Assembly: GCA_001936135.1 (NCBI GenBank)
Contig: CP012820.1
Coordinates: 1,674,001-1,738,000 of the forward strand
DNA length: 64,000 nucleotides
Direction of reading: 5' to 3'
DNA from: Saccharomycopsis fibuligera x Saccharomycopsis cf. fibuligera
Lineage: Eukaryota; Ascomycota; Saccharomycetes; Ascoideales; Saccharomycopsidaceae
Part shown: positions 41,601 through 49,989 of the stretch, piece by piece
How the letters are laid out: each line of letters starts with the position of its first letter
Numbering within the stretch: position 1 is the first letter of the stretch
Notes under the pieces: generated by a model
What the model was told of the DNA's origin: nothing
Databases searched by the model: none
The model's input: the letters and a program-made list of their open reading frames with translations, nothing else
Program-made: the position numbers and the translations under genes

Positions 41601-41953
41601 TTTGGAGAAGATGGTGTAGATCCATAGAATTCATCATGACCCATCTTCGGGGAATGCATGAAAGGGTTGGGTAGTGGAAGCTCATTATTTTTCAAAACTG
41701 GAGTTATTGGATTTGCTATTTGTGGCGATCCTATCGGAGTCGTACTGTATGTGAATCCAGGATGAACATTTGGGTTGTTGGTTGAGAGGACTTCAAAACT
41801 TGGTTGTTTTTTTATTTCACTTGGTCGAGTCGTCGGATTACTGTAATTGGTGCTAGCGGTACTTGGAGATGGCCTTGTTGTGTTTTCTTTCTTGTCTTTA
41901 TCATCTTTACCAAACGATCCGATTCTCTTGTGGGATTTGATGAAAGACCGCAT
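38621..41953 (-). CDS. ZRG8-like cell-polarity/zinc-regulated protein
   Basis: Encodes 1110 residues from the first ATG at 41953; the frame runs upstream only through TTG. The N-terminus MRSFIKSHKRIGSFGK strongly recalls yeast Zrg8 (MRSFIKAHKK...), whose length (about 1076) is similar. Yeast Zrg8 is induced by zinc loss and localises to the bud; its biochemical role is unknown. The rest is Ser/Asn/Asp-rich and mostly disordered, with basic clusters near residues 430-520 and a strongly acidic zone near 590-700 that includes tandem 7-residue KAELDND-type repeats (coded at about 39937-40029). The C-terminus has a Thr-rich run coded by an ACT-type repeat. Same strand and orientation as the next large gene, 482 bases away. 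The assignment rests mainly on the N-terminal motif and length. Confidence 0.5.
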   Translation of the reverse strand: MRSFIKSHKRIGSFGKDDKDKKENTTRPSPSTASTNYSNPTTRPSEIKKQPSFEVLSTNNPNVHPGFTYSTTPIGSPQIANPITPVLKNNELPLPNPFMHSPKMGHDEFYGSTPSSPKTLFKQYSFPLENPPGNSKKKILKYPKNLFSRSSNTNLRESARETYDSTHTNYTNNIVTAAKNQQWTGATTGGPVSGSPGLFNSSGGHFGDEEDEFYFRDYNQDMTSPTVQANGEPKITQNTGVGLGVNAQLETKPSRYNYSPTSSHSTNKDTVSGELFTSFQGFPRKSPDHSDIPVEKEGIPARRSPYLSKEEWERKLNVPSHTLQPELDDFKHKVRNFNPAKSPVIYEEARNKSLQKLLGQEVNNESSSISIKDGSSTNELQSQISLYSHIDEVLVLHVRPKSPTSTSEGINNTDDEDDDSSIHDSKRDSVNSSKSTSKRDSLKNVFDKVKNYKRKSGGSDKNRSSIASVVEDHRASVIQINTDKRASILKKLKKHDSANGTKKVSIKESVNSSNIIAEEEEERSTGSEQTSLTDSNSLTFSFERDLINGRNVSIRYYKSISEREREKANNVQSTQGLYVDDFNADEYGEEDFNEDMNYYDDEEADDTEHLFNRQLFSDDEHTEQDDGMYDDLMDEVNGDDNDEAELEDDGAELDNDKAELDNDKAELDDDKAELINEEFELDKNENKDKNYHFSDNVSEVLIEDLKRGLKKNDNIETETSKNDKIKMEFDINALLTSIESHSNYASQVNIVSKIVDDSSTTLNAYHSTGVGSQKVLGDNSNGLQSLSRLEEETVNIDNELAKDLAELKVHNSENSLPTQNEIKNTAVNTSKEFISAKEKSTTMSVKLEGNHSKNNPFFEASDVKTSLVGTVDYPKPPKNIDDSMSTSHNLAENVRRNLTGDVKLLLKSSSETFEEEQIGNRYSWLSQGNSGAGDAPCESFYEGDTINDYFENDDEYLDEINIVPEDFEFEPDTSYHVYDNRRKEIFSAKTESELIKNRMYRSNSYSKKPKPGGLPFSEALPSQNNFISSNNGRKITLFNSSGFKPINQVIDIDKVSIKEKHDSYLKSKDFLKSANATTNTTTNTTAPTTTTADFLSPINESFNDDAHTTR

Positions 41954-42434
41954 ATGTGTGATATAGGGTATGATTATGTAGGCGGAAAAGCCGTATCTCA
42001 ATGATGATAGGGACAAATCTAGAGAGCAACAGATAGATTTTCTGTATATGATTTACAAGTTTCCTGGTATGCATTGACGAGGCTTAAGCAAATTTCTAGA
42101 TTTCAGACTATGGTCATGTGCTTATTTCGTAAACAAACCCTTAGTACAATTTTTTAGTCACAATATCGTTGTACATAGAATTGAAACGGGGCGCATTTAT
42201 AAAATATATATTACGCAGATTTGAGATTTGGCTAAGAATAGAACATAAACGTTAAAGCGTAAATAACAACATGAAAACGAGTAATGAGAAAAGAAAGTAT
42301 AAAATAGAAACAAAAACATAAATTTGAACAGAAACGAAAAAGAGGCAGAAAAAAGTACTAAATACAAACGAAACAAAAATGAAACAAAAACTAAAATTTC
42401 AAACAACATTAAACATGAAAGAAAACCGTAGTAA
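41954..42434. other. Intergenic, 3' of the Ser-rich gene
   Basis: 480 bases. The right half (42230-42420) is T-poor and purine-rich on the plus strand, so the 3' UTR of the minus-strand gene would be pyrimidine-rich. It includes AAGAGGCAGAAAAAAGT (42340-42356), nearly repeated downstream of the HMG gene. Confidence 0.45.
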
Positions 42435-45400
42435 TCAAATATTGAGGTAGGAGTGGTTATAAGAAGTACTGTCGTTGATCATTGGGTTTCTTCTGCCTTG
42501 AAGATAATTGCTGAGTGGGTTATTGCGTGTGGTTGGAACACTTATTGCGGAGTCGGTGGTAGAGAAAATACTTGAATCTCTAGAGCTCATAGCATTCCCA
42601 GAAACTTTTCTTTGACTTTGCTGTTCAAGTGCTGACTCGATCTTAAGCTGTCTAACAGCATCCAGTAATGAGACAGAATTATCGTAACATAACTCTTCAA
42701 TGTTTTTGTAACCCTTTCTGCTAATATAGTCTCTATACAATGAGTTGACTGCAGAAAGCAAAGTAGAAGCACCTGAAACAGAGCTACTTGCAGAGTTTTC
42801 GGATACAGAAACCCAATCATCTTTATTGCTAGCAGCGTTGGTACTAGTCGATAAGCTAGTTGCAAATGTTGGGTTGCGTACCATGTCACTGTCGCTATAA
42901 TAGATTACTGAAGAATCACTCACGGAAAAATCTCTATGAAGGTTTTGCTCAGCTTCAATCAAATTAAGCTGAATCTTGTTATATGCTACTGCATTTTGTT
43001 GAAACTGGACATCGGAGGCAATACTACTGGCAAAAGAAAACTGTCTAACATTTTCTCTGGTATTTTCCATTGTCGAGACACTGGATATATCTGATTCCGT
43101 GAGAACATCACTACTGCTACCAGTCTCATTGGCAGAGTTTATAACTCTCAAAGTACCAGCTTTAAGTTCACTAGATGAAGCACTAGTACCACTAGCAAAT
43201 GATCCACCAGTTATGTTTCTGATATTTCTGTTGGTTCTGTAATTGCTCAAACTTTTATTATCTTGAGACAATGTACTCTTAGAGCTATTGAGCTCATAAT
43301 AGTGCAAGACTTCCAAACTTTTGCGGCTATTTTCATCTTTATCATCTTCTTCTTCGCTATCATCGCCATCATTACCATCAACACTATTATTATTGTTTTC
43401 GTCGTCACTATAGCCATTACTTGACTTGCCAAGAGGACTATGCTCGTCGTTGGTGCTTCCATAATCACAGCCATAGTTTTTGAGTAAGCTAGAATAGCCA
43501 CTCGTAGGAAAAGATGTATCTGCGTGGTTAGCAAGTCTGGTATTCATATTCTCTTTGCTGTTTACATTACTATTGCTTTCTTCATCTAACAAAATCACAT
43601 CAACAAGATTACCGTCTTTATCTAGTTCTTTGACTGTTTTTAGTTGTTCTGTAGAAATATGCTCTAATTCTTCCTCGAAGTCCTGAGTCAGATCTTCATA
43701 ATCATCTTCTTCCAATGGCTCTAAAATATGAGTTTTGTCAGCATCATCTAGCTGATTATTTACGATTGTATTTCCCAGTTCAATGCTTTGAATTGTTTTG
43801 TCAATGTTAGCAGCAAGCGAATAATCATTGTTGATAATAAATTCAGAGTCGAGTTCAGAGTAAATACTTTGATTTTCTTGAGACAGAGTTGCAGACTTTT
43901 TGTCATTTTTGCTCTCATTTTTCGTTTGGCTTTCTTGAGCATTCTTAGTAAACATCTGGTAAGCTTCACTAGTCGTGAACTCTCTGCTGTCCAAAGATGA
44001 AACAGTTTCCAAGCTAGCAGCTCTCTGAGATTTCATTGAAAATGTCTCATTGATTGGCGAATAAACCAAGTCAGGGTCTTCTTCTGACTCTCTGGCAGAA
44101 GAAACAGTACTAAGAAGTGACTGCTTTGTAAAATCTCTTGACTTGAAGTTTGTACCTAAAGGAGAAAATTGTTGTCTTCTAACAACTGTATTGTCTTTCG
44201 TTAAAGCATGGTTAATTGAGGTATCTGGCGAGGTAGATGTTTTGCTAATTGGCAGAGCTTCCATGTCTAATGATTCCGATTCAGCTGCAAAAACAATGTA
44301 TCCTTTATCGTTTTTAACCTTGTATTTTTCCTGCTGGTTTTTGTTTAATATAGCAGTATCCATAATTGGTGCCAAGTTTCTGTGTTGGGGATATTTTCTT
44401 GGTGGTAAATCTGGTGGGACTCGGGAGTTAGGATCCATATAGGTGAGCAGCTGTGCCTTTTGCGGAGGAATATCATTATTGATAAAATTAACATTATCTT
44501 TTTTGGACAAATTGGTTTGACTTGAGCTCGCAGACTCAGAGCTCAACAAGTTTCTTCTTATCAAATCTTGATATTGTGTCTCTTTAATCAGGTTCTTGAA
44601 ACTAGAGCCAGTTGTATTTTCACTATTATGTGAAAATTCTGAGATTTTCCTGTTAGTGAAATTACCAAAATTATAAACATTTCCAACTGTATGTCTTTTG
44701 GTGGCGCTTCCGACACTGGATGAGAGTGCAGTAGCAACATTTTTTTCAACTTCTTCCTTCTCTTCATTAAGTACCTGTTTTCTTTCCTTGTCTTTCTGCT
44801 CTTCAGCAACAGTTTGTTGATTTCTAAACATAATAAGGCCTACTGGATCGCGCTCAAATTCACCAGAGAGCTTAGTCAATAACCTATCTTCATCGACTTT
44901 ATTACCAACATTAAAAGAATGACGGAAGCCAGGAACATTGATATTTGGTTTGAAATTCGAAATCGGGCTAGCAGATCTGCTACCATCTGGACAATCCAGT
45001 TTGGCTATTGGAACTTCATTAATTTCTGAACTGCTAGCAAAATACTTATCACTAGTGTACTCCAAGTTATTTTTACCTAAACTGGCCCCAAATTCTGCAT
45101 TTCTAAAGCCTTTTTGATCCACATCTTCAACAACTTGACTTTTGGAAAACTTTTTATTGTTTTGCTTTTCTGAATTTTTTTCAGAATCCTTATTTTTTTT
45201 CTTCATCCCAAAAAACCAAAACTTGTGTTTTTTTTTTCTTTGAGAACTGCTCCCTTGGGTCTTTTTGTCATTTTGCTGTTGAGTTGAGCTCTTATTGTCA
45301 TTTCGAGAATCAATGTCACTTTTGCTATAACTTTCATTTGAGTTGATTTTCCCCAATTCGTTCAACTCAGAAGGAGTAAGCATTGCATTTGTGCTCATTC

Positions 45401-46337
45401 TATGATGGCTGATTTGATAGTCTAAAGCATTGATTAACGAAAGACTTGAATCACCCCGCTTGTGAAAGCTAGTAACAGGAACAGAATATCTATGCTCTGG
45501 CACTTGGACAGATTGCTGAGGTAATGTGTTTTGCATATTGCGGTAGCTATCTTTACTGTCAGTTACCACTTCACTGCCATTGTTGTTGAATATACTAGCG
45601 TAAACAACCTCTGGGCTGTAAGTAGGAGCTTTTCTTCCCTTAAGTGAAAACTGTTCCTTTGGGCTTGGAACATGACTGGATGGTCTCACCTTTTTTACTT
45701 TTGAATCCTGGTTCACAAATGGTTCAGATGTTGGGCGTGATGGAAACTGATAGTTTTGTTGTAGTTCATACTGCTGTTGTTGTGATTGTTGTTCCTGTTT
45801 TTGTGGGAATGAAAAGTTATCACTGAAGTTATTGGATAGCGTCTGTTGAGAATTTTTGTTGAAAGTCATGCTTCTTGGACCAAAGATACAAGAATCAGTG
45901 GTTGGAGGCAGTCTATTAGTAGTGCTGTTATCGGAAGAGCTTATAGCAGACTTCATACTATCTGCAAACATGTTTGAGTCGACAGATGTTGCAGAACCAT
46001 TGATCAAACTGTCTTTGCTTGTATTCTTGATACTTATTAAGGGTGGTCTGAGTAAGGATTTTGGCACTGGAAGATCAAATGTACTATTAGCACCCTGCTG
46101 TGAATTGAAGTGCAAGTTTGAACTGTTTTTCAGAGGATACGAAGCCCGGCTATTAGTAGTATTGTTTATATTGAGCTGAGCAGTGAATTTGTAGTTAGAC
46201 CCTGGCTGGCAGCTATATCTATTGTTGTATCTCACGTTTTGATAGTTCTCGTTTATGTCGTTATTTTTGTCGGAAGGCATTACTGTGTAGTTGGATGACC
46301 CATAATAAGAATCATAATTAGAAGAGTATGCACTCAT
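42435..46337 (-). CDS. Large Ser/Asn-rich protein of unknown function
   Basis: Encodes 1300 residues from ATG 46337 (MSAYSSNYDSYYGSSNYT...). I do not recognise the family. It is mostly low complexity: Asn/Ser/Gln-rich at the N-terminus with a poly-Gln patch (about 185-195), a very basic short segment KKKHKFWFFGMKKKNK near 370 that could bind membrane or act as a nuclear signal, and proline motifs such as RVPPDLPPRK near 635 resembling an SH3 ligand. An acidic zone lies near 880-925. The last 110 residues contain a folded-looking helical stretch (YRDYISRKGYKNIEELCYDN, then SVSLLDAVRQLKIESAL). The layout recalls bud-site and actin-cortex scaffold proteins, but that is inference. Divergent from the stomatin gene. 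Confidence 0.45.
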   Translation of the reverse strand: MSAYSSNYDSYYGSSNYTVMPSDKNNDINENYQNVRYNNRYSCQPGSNYKFTAQLNINNTTNSRASYPLKNSSNLHFNSQQGANSTFDLPVPKSLLRPPLISIKNTSKDSLINGSATSVDSNMFADSMKSAISSSDNSTTNRLPPTTDSCIFGPRSMTFNKNSQQTLSNNFSDNFSFPQKQEQQSQQQQYELQQNYQFPSRPTSEPFVNQDSKVKKVRPSSHVPSPKEQFSLKGRKAPTYSPEVVYASIFNNNGSEVVTDSKDSYRNMQNTLPQQSVQVPEHRYSVPVTSFHKRGDSSLSLINALDYQISHHRMSTNAMLTPSELNELGKINSNESYSKSDIDSRNDNKSSTQQQNDKKTQGSSSQRKKKHKFWFFGMKKKNKDSEKNSEKQNNKKFSKSQVVEDVDQKGFRNAEFGASLGKNNLEYTSDKYFASSSEINEVPIAKLDCPDGSRSASPISNFKPNINVPGFRHSFNVGNKVDEDRLLTKLSGEFERDPVGLIMFRNQQTVAEEQKDKERKQVLNEEKEEVEKNVATALSSSVGSATKRHTVGNVYNFGNFTNRKISEFSHNSENTTGSSFKNLIKETQYQDLIRRNLLSSESASSSQTNLSKKDNVNFINNDIPPQKAQLLTYMDPNSRVPPDLPPRKYPQHRNLAPIMDTAILNKNQQEKYKVKNDKGYIVFAAESESLDMEALPISKTSTSPDTSINHALTKDNTVVRRQQFSPLGTNFKSRDFTKQSLLSTVSSARESEEDPDLVYSPINETFSMKSQRAASLETVSSLDSREFTTSEAYQMFTKNAQESQTKNESKNDKKSATLSQENQSIYSELDSEFIINNDYSLAANIDKTIQSIELGNTIVNNQLDDADKTHILEPLEEDDYEDLTQDFEEELEHISTEQLKTVKELDKDGNLVDVILLDEESNSNVNSKENMNTRLANHADTSFPTSGYSSLLKNYGCDYGSTNDEHSPLGKSSNGYSDDENNNNSVDGNDGDDSEEEDDKDENSRKSLEVLHYYELNSSKSTLSQDNKSLSNYRTNRNIRNITGGSFASGTSASSSELKAGTLRVINSANETGSSSDVLTESDISSVSTMENTRENVRQFSFASSIASDVQFQQNAVAYNKIQLNLIEAEQNLHRDFSVSDSSVIYYSDSDMVRNPTFATSLSTSTNAASNKDDWVSVSENSASSSVSGASTLLSAVNSLYRDYISRKGYKNIEELCYDNSVSLLDAVRQLKIESALEQQSQRKVSGNAMSSRDSSIFSTTDSAISVPTTRNNPLSNYLQGRRNPMINDSTSYNHSYLNI

Positions 46338-47722
46338 TTTGGTCAATGTCTTTAGAAGCTCCAGTGAAAGTGAGAAAAAAAAGTAACCTAGGAGCTTTTC
46401 TCTTAAATGAGAGAAATCGTTAGTTTTTTTCTTTTTTACTTTTTAATCAAAATGATAAAATCTCAGACAAGGCCCCTTTTGGAAAGTAGAAGAAAAAAAA
46501 TTTAAGCAAGTGTACCTTTGCTGCTTTTATTCGATGAATGAGGCATCGGCCAAAATATCGCCTTGCTGCAAGTGCTCATCCATGTTAACGCATCATGCTA
46601 TTTACCTTTTTCCAAATCAGGAAAGATAGGTTTTCAGCAAGGAACAACATTTTTACTAAAAGCACACTACCAAAAGAAAGCTAAAACGTAACAGTCACAT
46701 GATAGTAGAACTTCGCGCTCGGGTGAATAACTGATGAACCGCAGACAAGAGTGGCGACGTAAAGTATTTGTAATACCAATAGCAGTCTCGCCTTGATTTT
46801 CCACTAAGTGAAGTAACAATGTGAAGCATCTTAGGTACCCATCTTATCAATAAGACTTCAGACAAGTCTAGACCAGTTATTGGTTTGGTTGAATATTTGA
46901 GCGCGGAGAAGGTAAGATTCTTGCTTCACATATAATTTTCAATAATAGTAAAATGATCAAAGTTGATTTTCTATAAAAGTTGAAGCCATTAAATTTCTCT
47001 TGTAGTTAAACTAAAAAAGGGACCAAAAGCGGAACGTATGTCTAGCAATCCATGAAAGCACATAAATCATAGCCACGCTCGATGATGGATTTAAATTATA
47101 GACCGAGCTCACTGCTCTTCCGTAATCACACTAGAGCACACTATCGGTAAACGTAGTCTGAGAGCATTGGAAAGACAAGAATGTTCAGTCGTGAATAGAA
47201 GCGGAACACACTAAAAACACAGGAAACTAACGGATTCATATCATTTATGCTTTAGTCCCCAAAAAACTGGGTTTCACTTAGCCCCCAAGTTGGATTTCTT
47301 ATCGTGGGTATCAAATCATGACTACGCTTCTCTCCAAAAAATGCTGATAGAATAGCGCTAATTTCTACCATACAACTCATTCTCTTTGAGACGATTTCTT
47401 GGAGAAGCTCAGAATCTGGCTGTTCTGATTATGTGCCCTTACTAGATCCGTGAAAATGGACTTTATGCAGCAGCATGCGATTGACGGCAAGCGCCAATAG
47501 TAGTGACGCAGTGATTACGTATAGGTGCTGTAGCTAGTGGGGTACAATGTGCCTCGCCACTTCATTGGTATAAATGTCCGGTTTCCCTCTCAAACTGATA
47601 AATATTAATTGCTCTCAAAAAACCGGTTATTATACTCCCACAAAACTTGCACTTTCTTGCACTTTTTGCTAATATCATTCACCAATCTTTTTTGATACTC
47701 GACTCTCAATTCATAATCTAAA
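46338..47722. other. Divergent promoter, Ser-rich gene/stomatin
   Basis: 1.4 kb with no gene recognised on either strand. T-rich near the left start and more mixed in the centre. No clear repeat or RNA gene. Confidence 0.4.
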
Positions 47723-48787
47723 ATGTCCATAGAGCCTTATACCGATGCTCCTGAAGCTGCTTCCTACTCCAATGAATCTTTGGATAAAGGGGTAAAAAGA
47801 AATCCCGTCACGAGAACCCCTGAGATGAGTGTGAAAAATTTTGCCAGAACGTATGAGACTCCAAAGGAAGGAACTTATCAGAAAATGATGAGCTCTCTTG
47901 GGGGGTTCTTTGGTTGTTTGGGCACAGTACCATTTCTTTGCTGTCAAAACCCGTATGTCAATGTCAATCAAGGTGAAGTGGGCTTAGTGGAGCGTTTCGG
48001 CGCATTATCAAGAGCAGTTGAACCAGGGTCCACTTATGTTAATACTTGGGTTGAAAAAATAAGAAAAGTTTCCATCAGAAACCAAAGCAAAGAAGTTCCT
48101 TCGCAAGACTGTTTGACTAGAGACAATGTTTCTGTGAACATTTCTTCGGTGATCTACTATAATGTCGTAGATCCCCAATTAGCCACTTTGGGTATTGAGG
48201 ATGTTACTTCTGCCCTTATTGGAAGAACCCAAACAACTTTGAGAGATGTTATTGGTTCCCGAAACCTTCAAGACGTTATTGAAAGAAGAGATCAAATTGC
48301 CGCTGCCATTTCTGAGAACATTTCTCACGTTGCTACTGCATGGGGTGTACACATCGAGTCCATTCTTATTAAAGATATTCATCTTCCACCATCAGTATCT
48401 TCTTCGTTGTCTCAAGCAGCAGAGGCAACAAGAATCGGTGAATCCAAAATAATTGCTGCTAAAGCAGAAGTGGAAAGTGCCAAGTTGATGAGAAGAGCTG
48501 CTGATATTTTGGCTTCCGAGGCTGCAATGCAAATCAGATATCTTGACGCTATGCAGAACATGGCAAGATCTTCTTCTTCGAAGGTCATTTTTATGCCATT
48601 TTCACCAAATGCCGCTGATAATGTTGGGAAGCAAGCAATTAAGAATGGTAAAGTTAATTTAAATAGTGTCACAGAGATGAATGAAAAGGATCTTGACGCA
48701 CCAATCGATACCACTTTCACTAGTAACGATACCCCAAATACTATCAAGACTTTTGCTTTACAAGAAGCAAGTTCTCCACTGCAATAG
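47723..48787 (+). CDS. SLP3: Stomatin-like plasma-membrane protein (SLP3-type)
   Basis: Encodes 354 residues. After a variable N-terminus comes a short hydrophobic hairpin (GGFFGCLGTVPFLCCQNPYV) with cysteines suited to palmitoylation, then the SPFH/PHB domain: GEVGLVERFGALSRAVEPGS, VPSQDCLTRDNVSVNISSVI, ALIGRTQTTLRDVIGSRNLQ and a helical tail (KIIAAKAEVESAKLMRRAAD). SPFH proteins oligomerise on the inner leaflet and organise membrane domains and ion channels. S. cerevisiae lacks such a stomatin, whereas C. albicans and relatives have SLP2/SLP3, so the gene supports a CTG-clade origin. Only one CTG codon was seen, at the extreme 3' end. The start is the first ATG. Confidence 0.8.
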   Translation: MSIEPYTDAPEAASYSNESLDKGVKRNPVTRTPEMSVKNFARTYETPKEGTYQKMMSSLGGFFGCLGTVPFLCCQNPYVNVNQGEVGLVERFGALSRAVEPGSTYVNTWVEKIRKVSIRNQSKEVPSQDCLTRDNVSVNISSVIYYNVVDPQLATLGIEDVTSALIGRTQTTLRDVIGSRNLQDVIERRDQIAAAISENISHVATAWGVHIESILIKDIHLPPSVSSSLSQAAEATRIGESKIIAAKAEVESAKLMRRAADILASEAAMQIRYLDAMQNMARSSSSKVIFMPFSPNAADNVGKQAIKNGKVNLNSVTEMNEKDLDAPIDTTFTSNDTPNTIKTFALQEASSPLQ

Positions 48788-49989
48788 AGAGTCAGCAATA
48801 TTATACTTTCATTATATTTTGGTAATCATTTCTTTGCGCGTTTCTATTTTTAATGTTCTCAAAATTATGCTCTAGAACATTTTGCTTTACAATTTTTAGA
48901 TAAATTTTTTTCTATGTATTCTTGCACTTATACTTGGTTACAAAATGCAGTTACGACCACTGCAGGTTTTTTTTTTTTTTTTTTAATTTTTTCTTTGAAT
49001 TAGTTTCCGTTAAAAAAAAGTAAAATATAATCTTCACTTTTTTGGCAAATTAGCTAAAATATAACACAAAACATTGTTTTTGTTCTTATCGTCTGTGTAG
49101 AATAAAACGATACAATTAAAAATAATCACTGGTCAACCTGAACCTTGTTACAAACCTAAACAATACAGTATAGATATGTTTGATAGTGCATATAGATATA
49201 TTTCCGGTTAAGTCAATAGTTTATTCCAAATAGGAACTGGGGCTTTTAAAATTGATCCAAAACAAGCAGTATTCTAATGCATAGGCCGAATTCGCCGAGC
49301 AACTGTACTACATGAATATTATAAGTTGAAGGAAAATGAAAGAATTCTGTAGTCACTCAAGACGAAACCAAAGTGAATAAAAGAGAAATTAAAATAATAT
49401 TAGAATATTACCAAACTCAAAACCATAGCACCGTTGAAATAACCGCAAGATAAAAATAGAAAAAAAAACAAGAGGCAGAAACAAGTGCATTAGCTATCAA
49501 ATAACACAAAAACTGAACAAACAAATTAACCCACCCTGCCAAAAAAAAAAAAAAAAAAAAAAAAAAAGCCAAAAACCAAGCCAAATATAAAAGTTGAGCA
49601 ATGTGAGCAAGAAAAGCAATAGAATAAATAAGAGCAATAAAAAAGGAGCAAATTTAATAAAAAATAACAATAATACCAAGCTAGTAAAACATTATAGGTG
49701 AAAATTTTATAACATGAACAGAAATGTAATAGTATAGTAATAATATAGAGCAGAAAATATCGTGGATAAGTAAGCATAGTGTAATAATGCATTAAAATTG
49801 AAAATAACAGAAACGAAAAAAATTAAAAAGATATTTTCGAAACAAAAATTGAAACAATAAAAGCGTGGCGTAAAGACATGGAATAAAACATTAACAGAAA
49901 ATTTAGAAATTAAAGAAGTCTATTTCTTTTTGTAGTTCCGGGCTCTTCGAATGCACTTGAACAATCTTTCGCGGTCCTCTTTTTCCAGC
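48788..49989. other. Convergent region with long poly-A/T tracts
   Basis: 1.2 kb between convergent stops, very AT-rich, with 18 T at 48967-48984 and 27 A at 49541-49567. From about 49320 to 49900 the plus strand is T-poor, giving a long pyrimidine-rich 3' UTR for the HMG gene. No protein or RNA gene recognised. Confidence 0.45.

Noticed and set aside
49497-49792. Phe/Leu-rich minus-strand frames
   Set aside because: Produced by reading the poly-A region backwards; low-complexity artefact.
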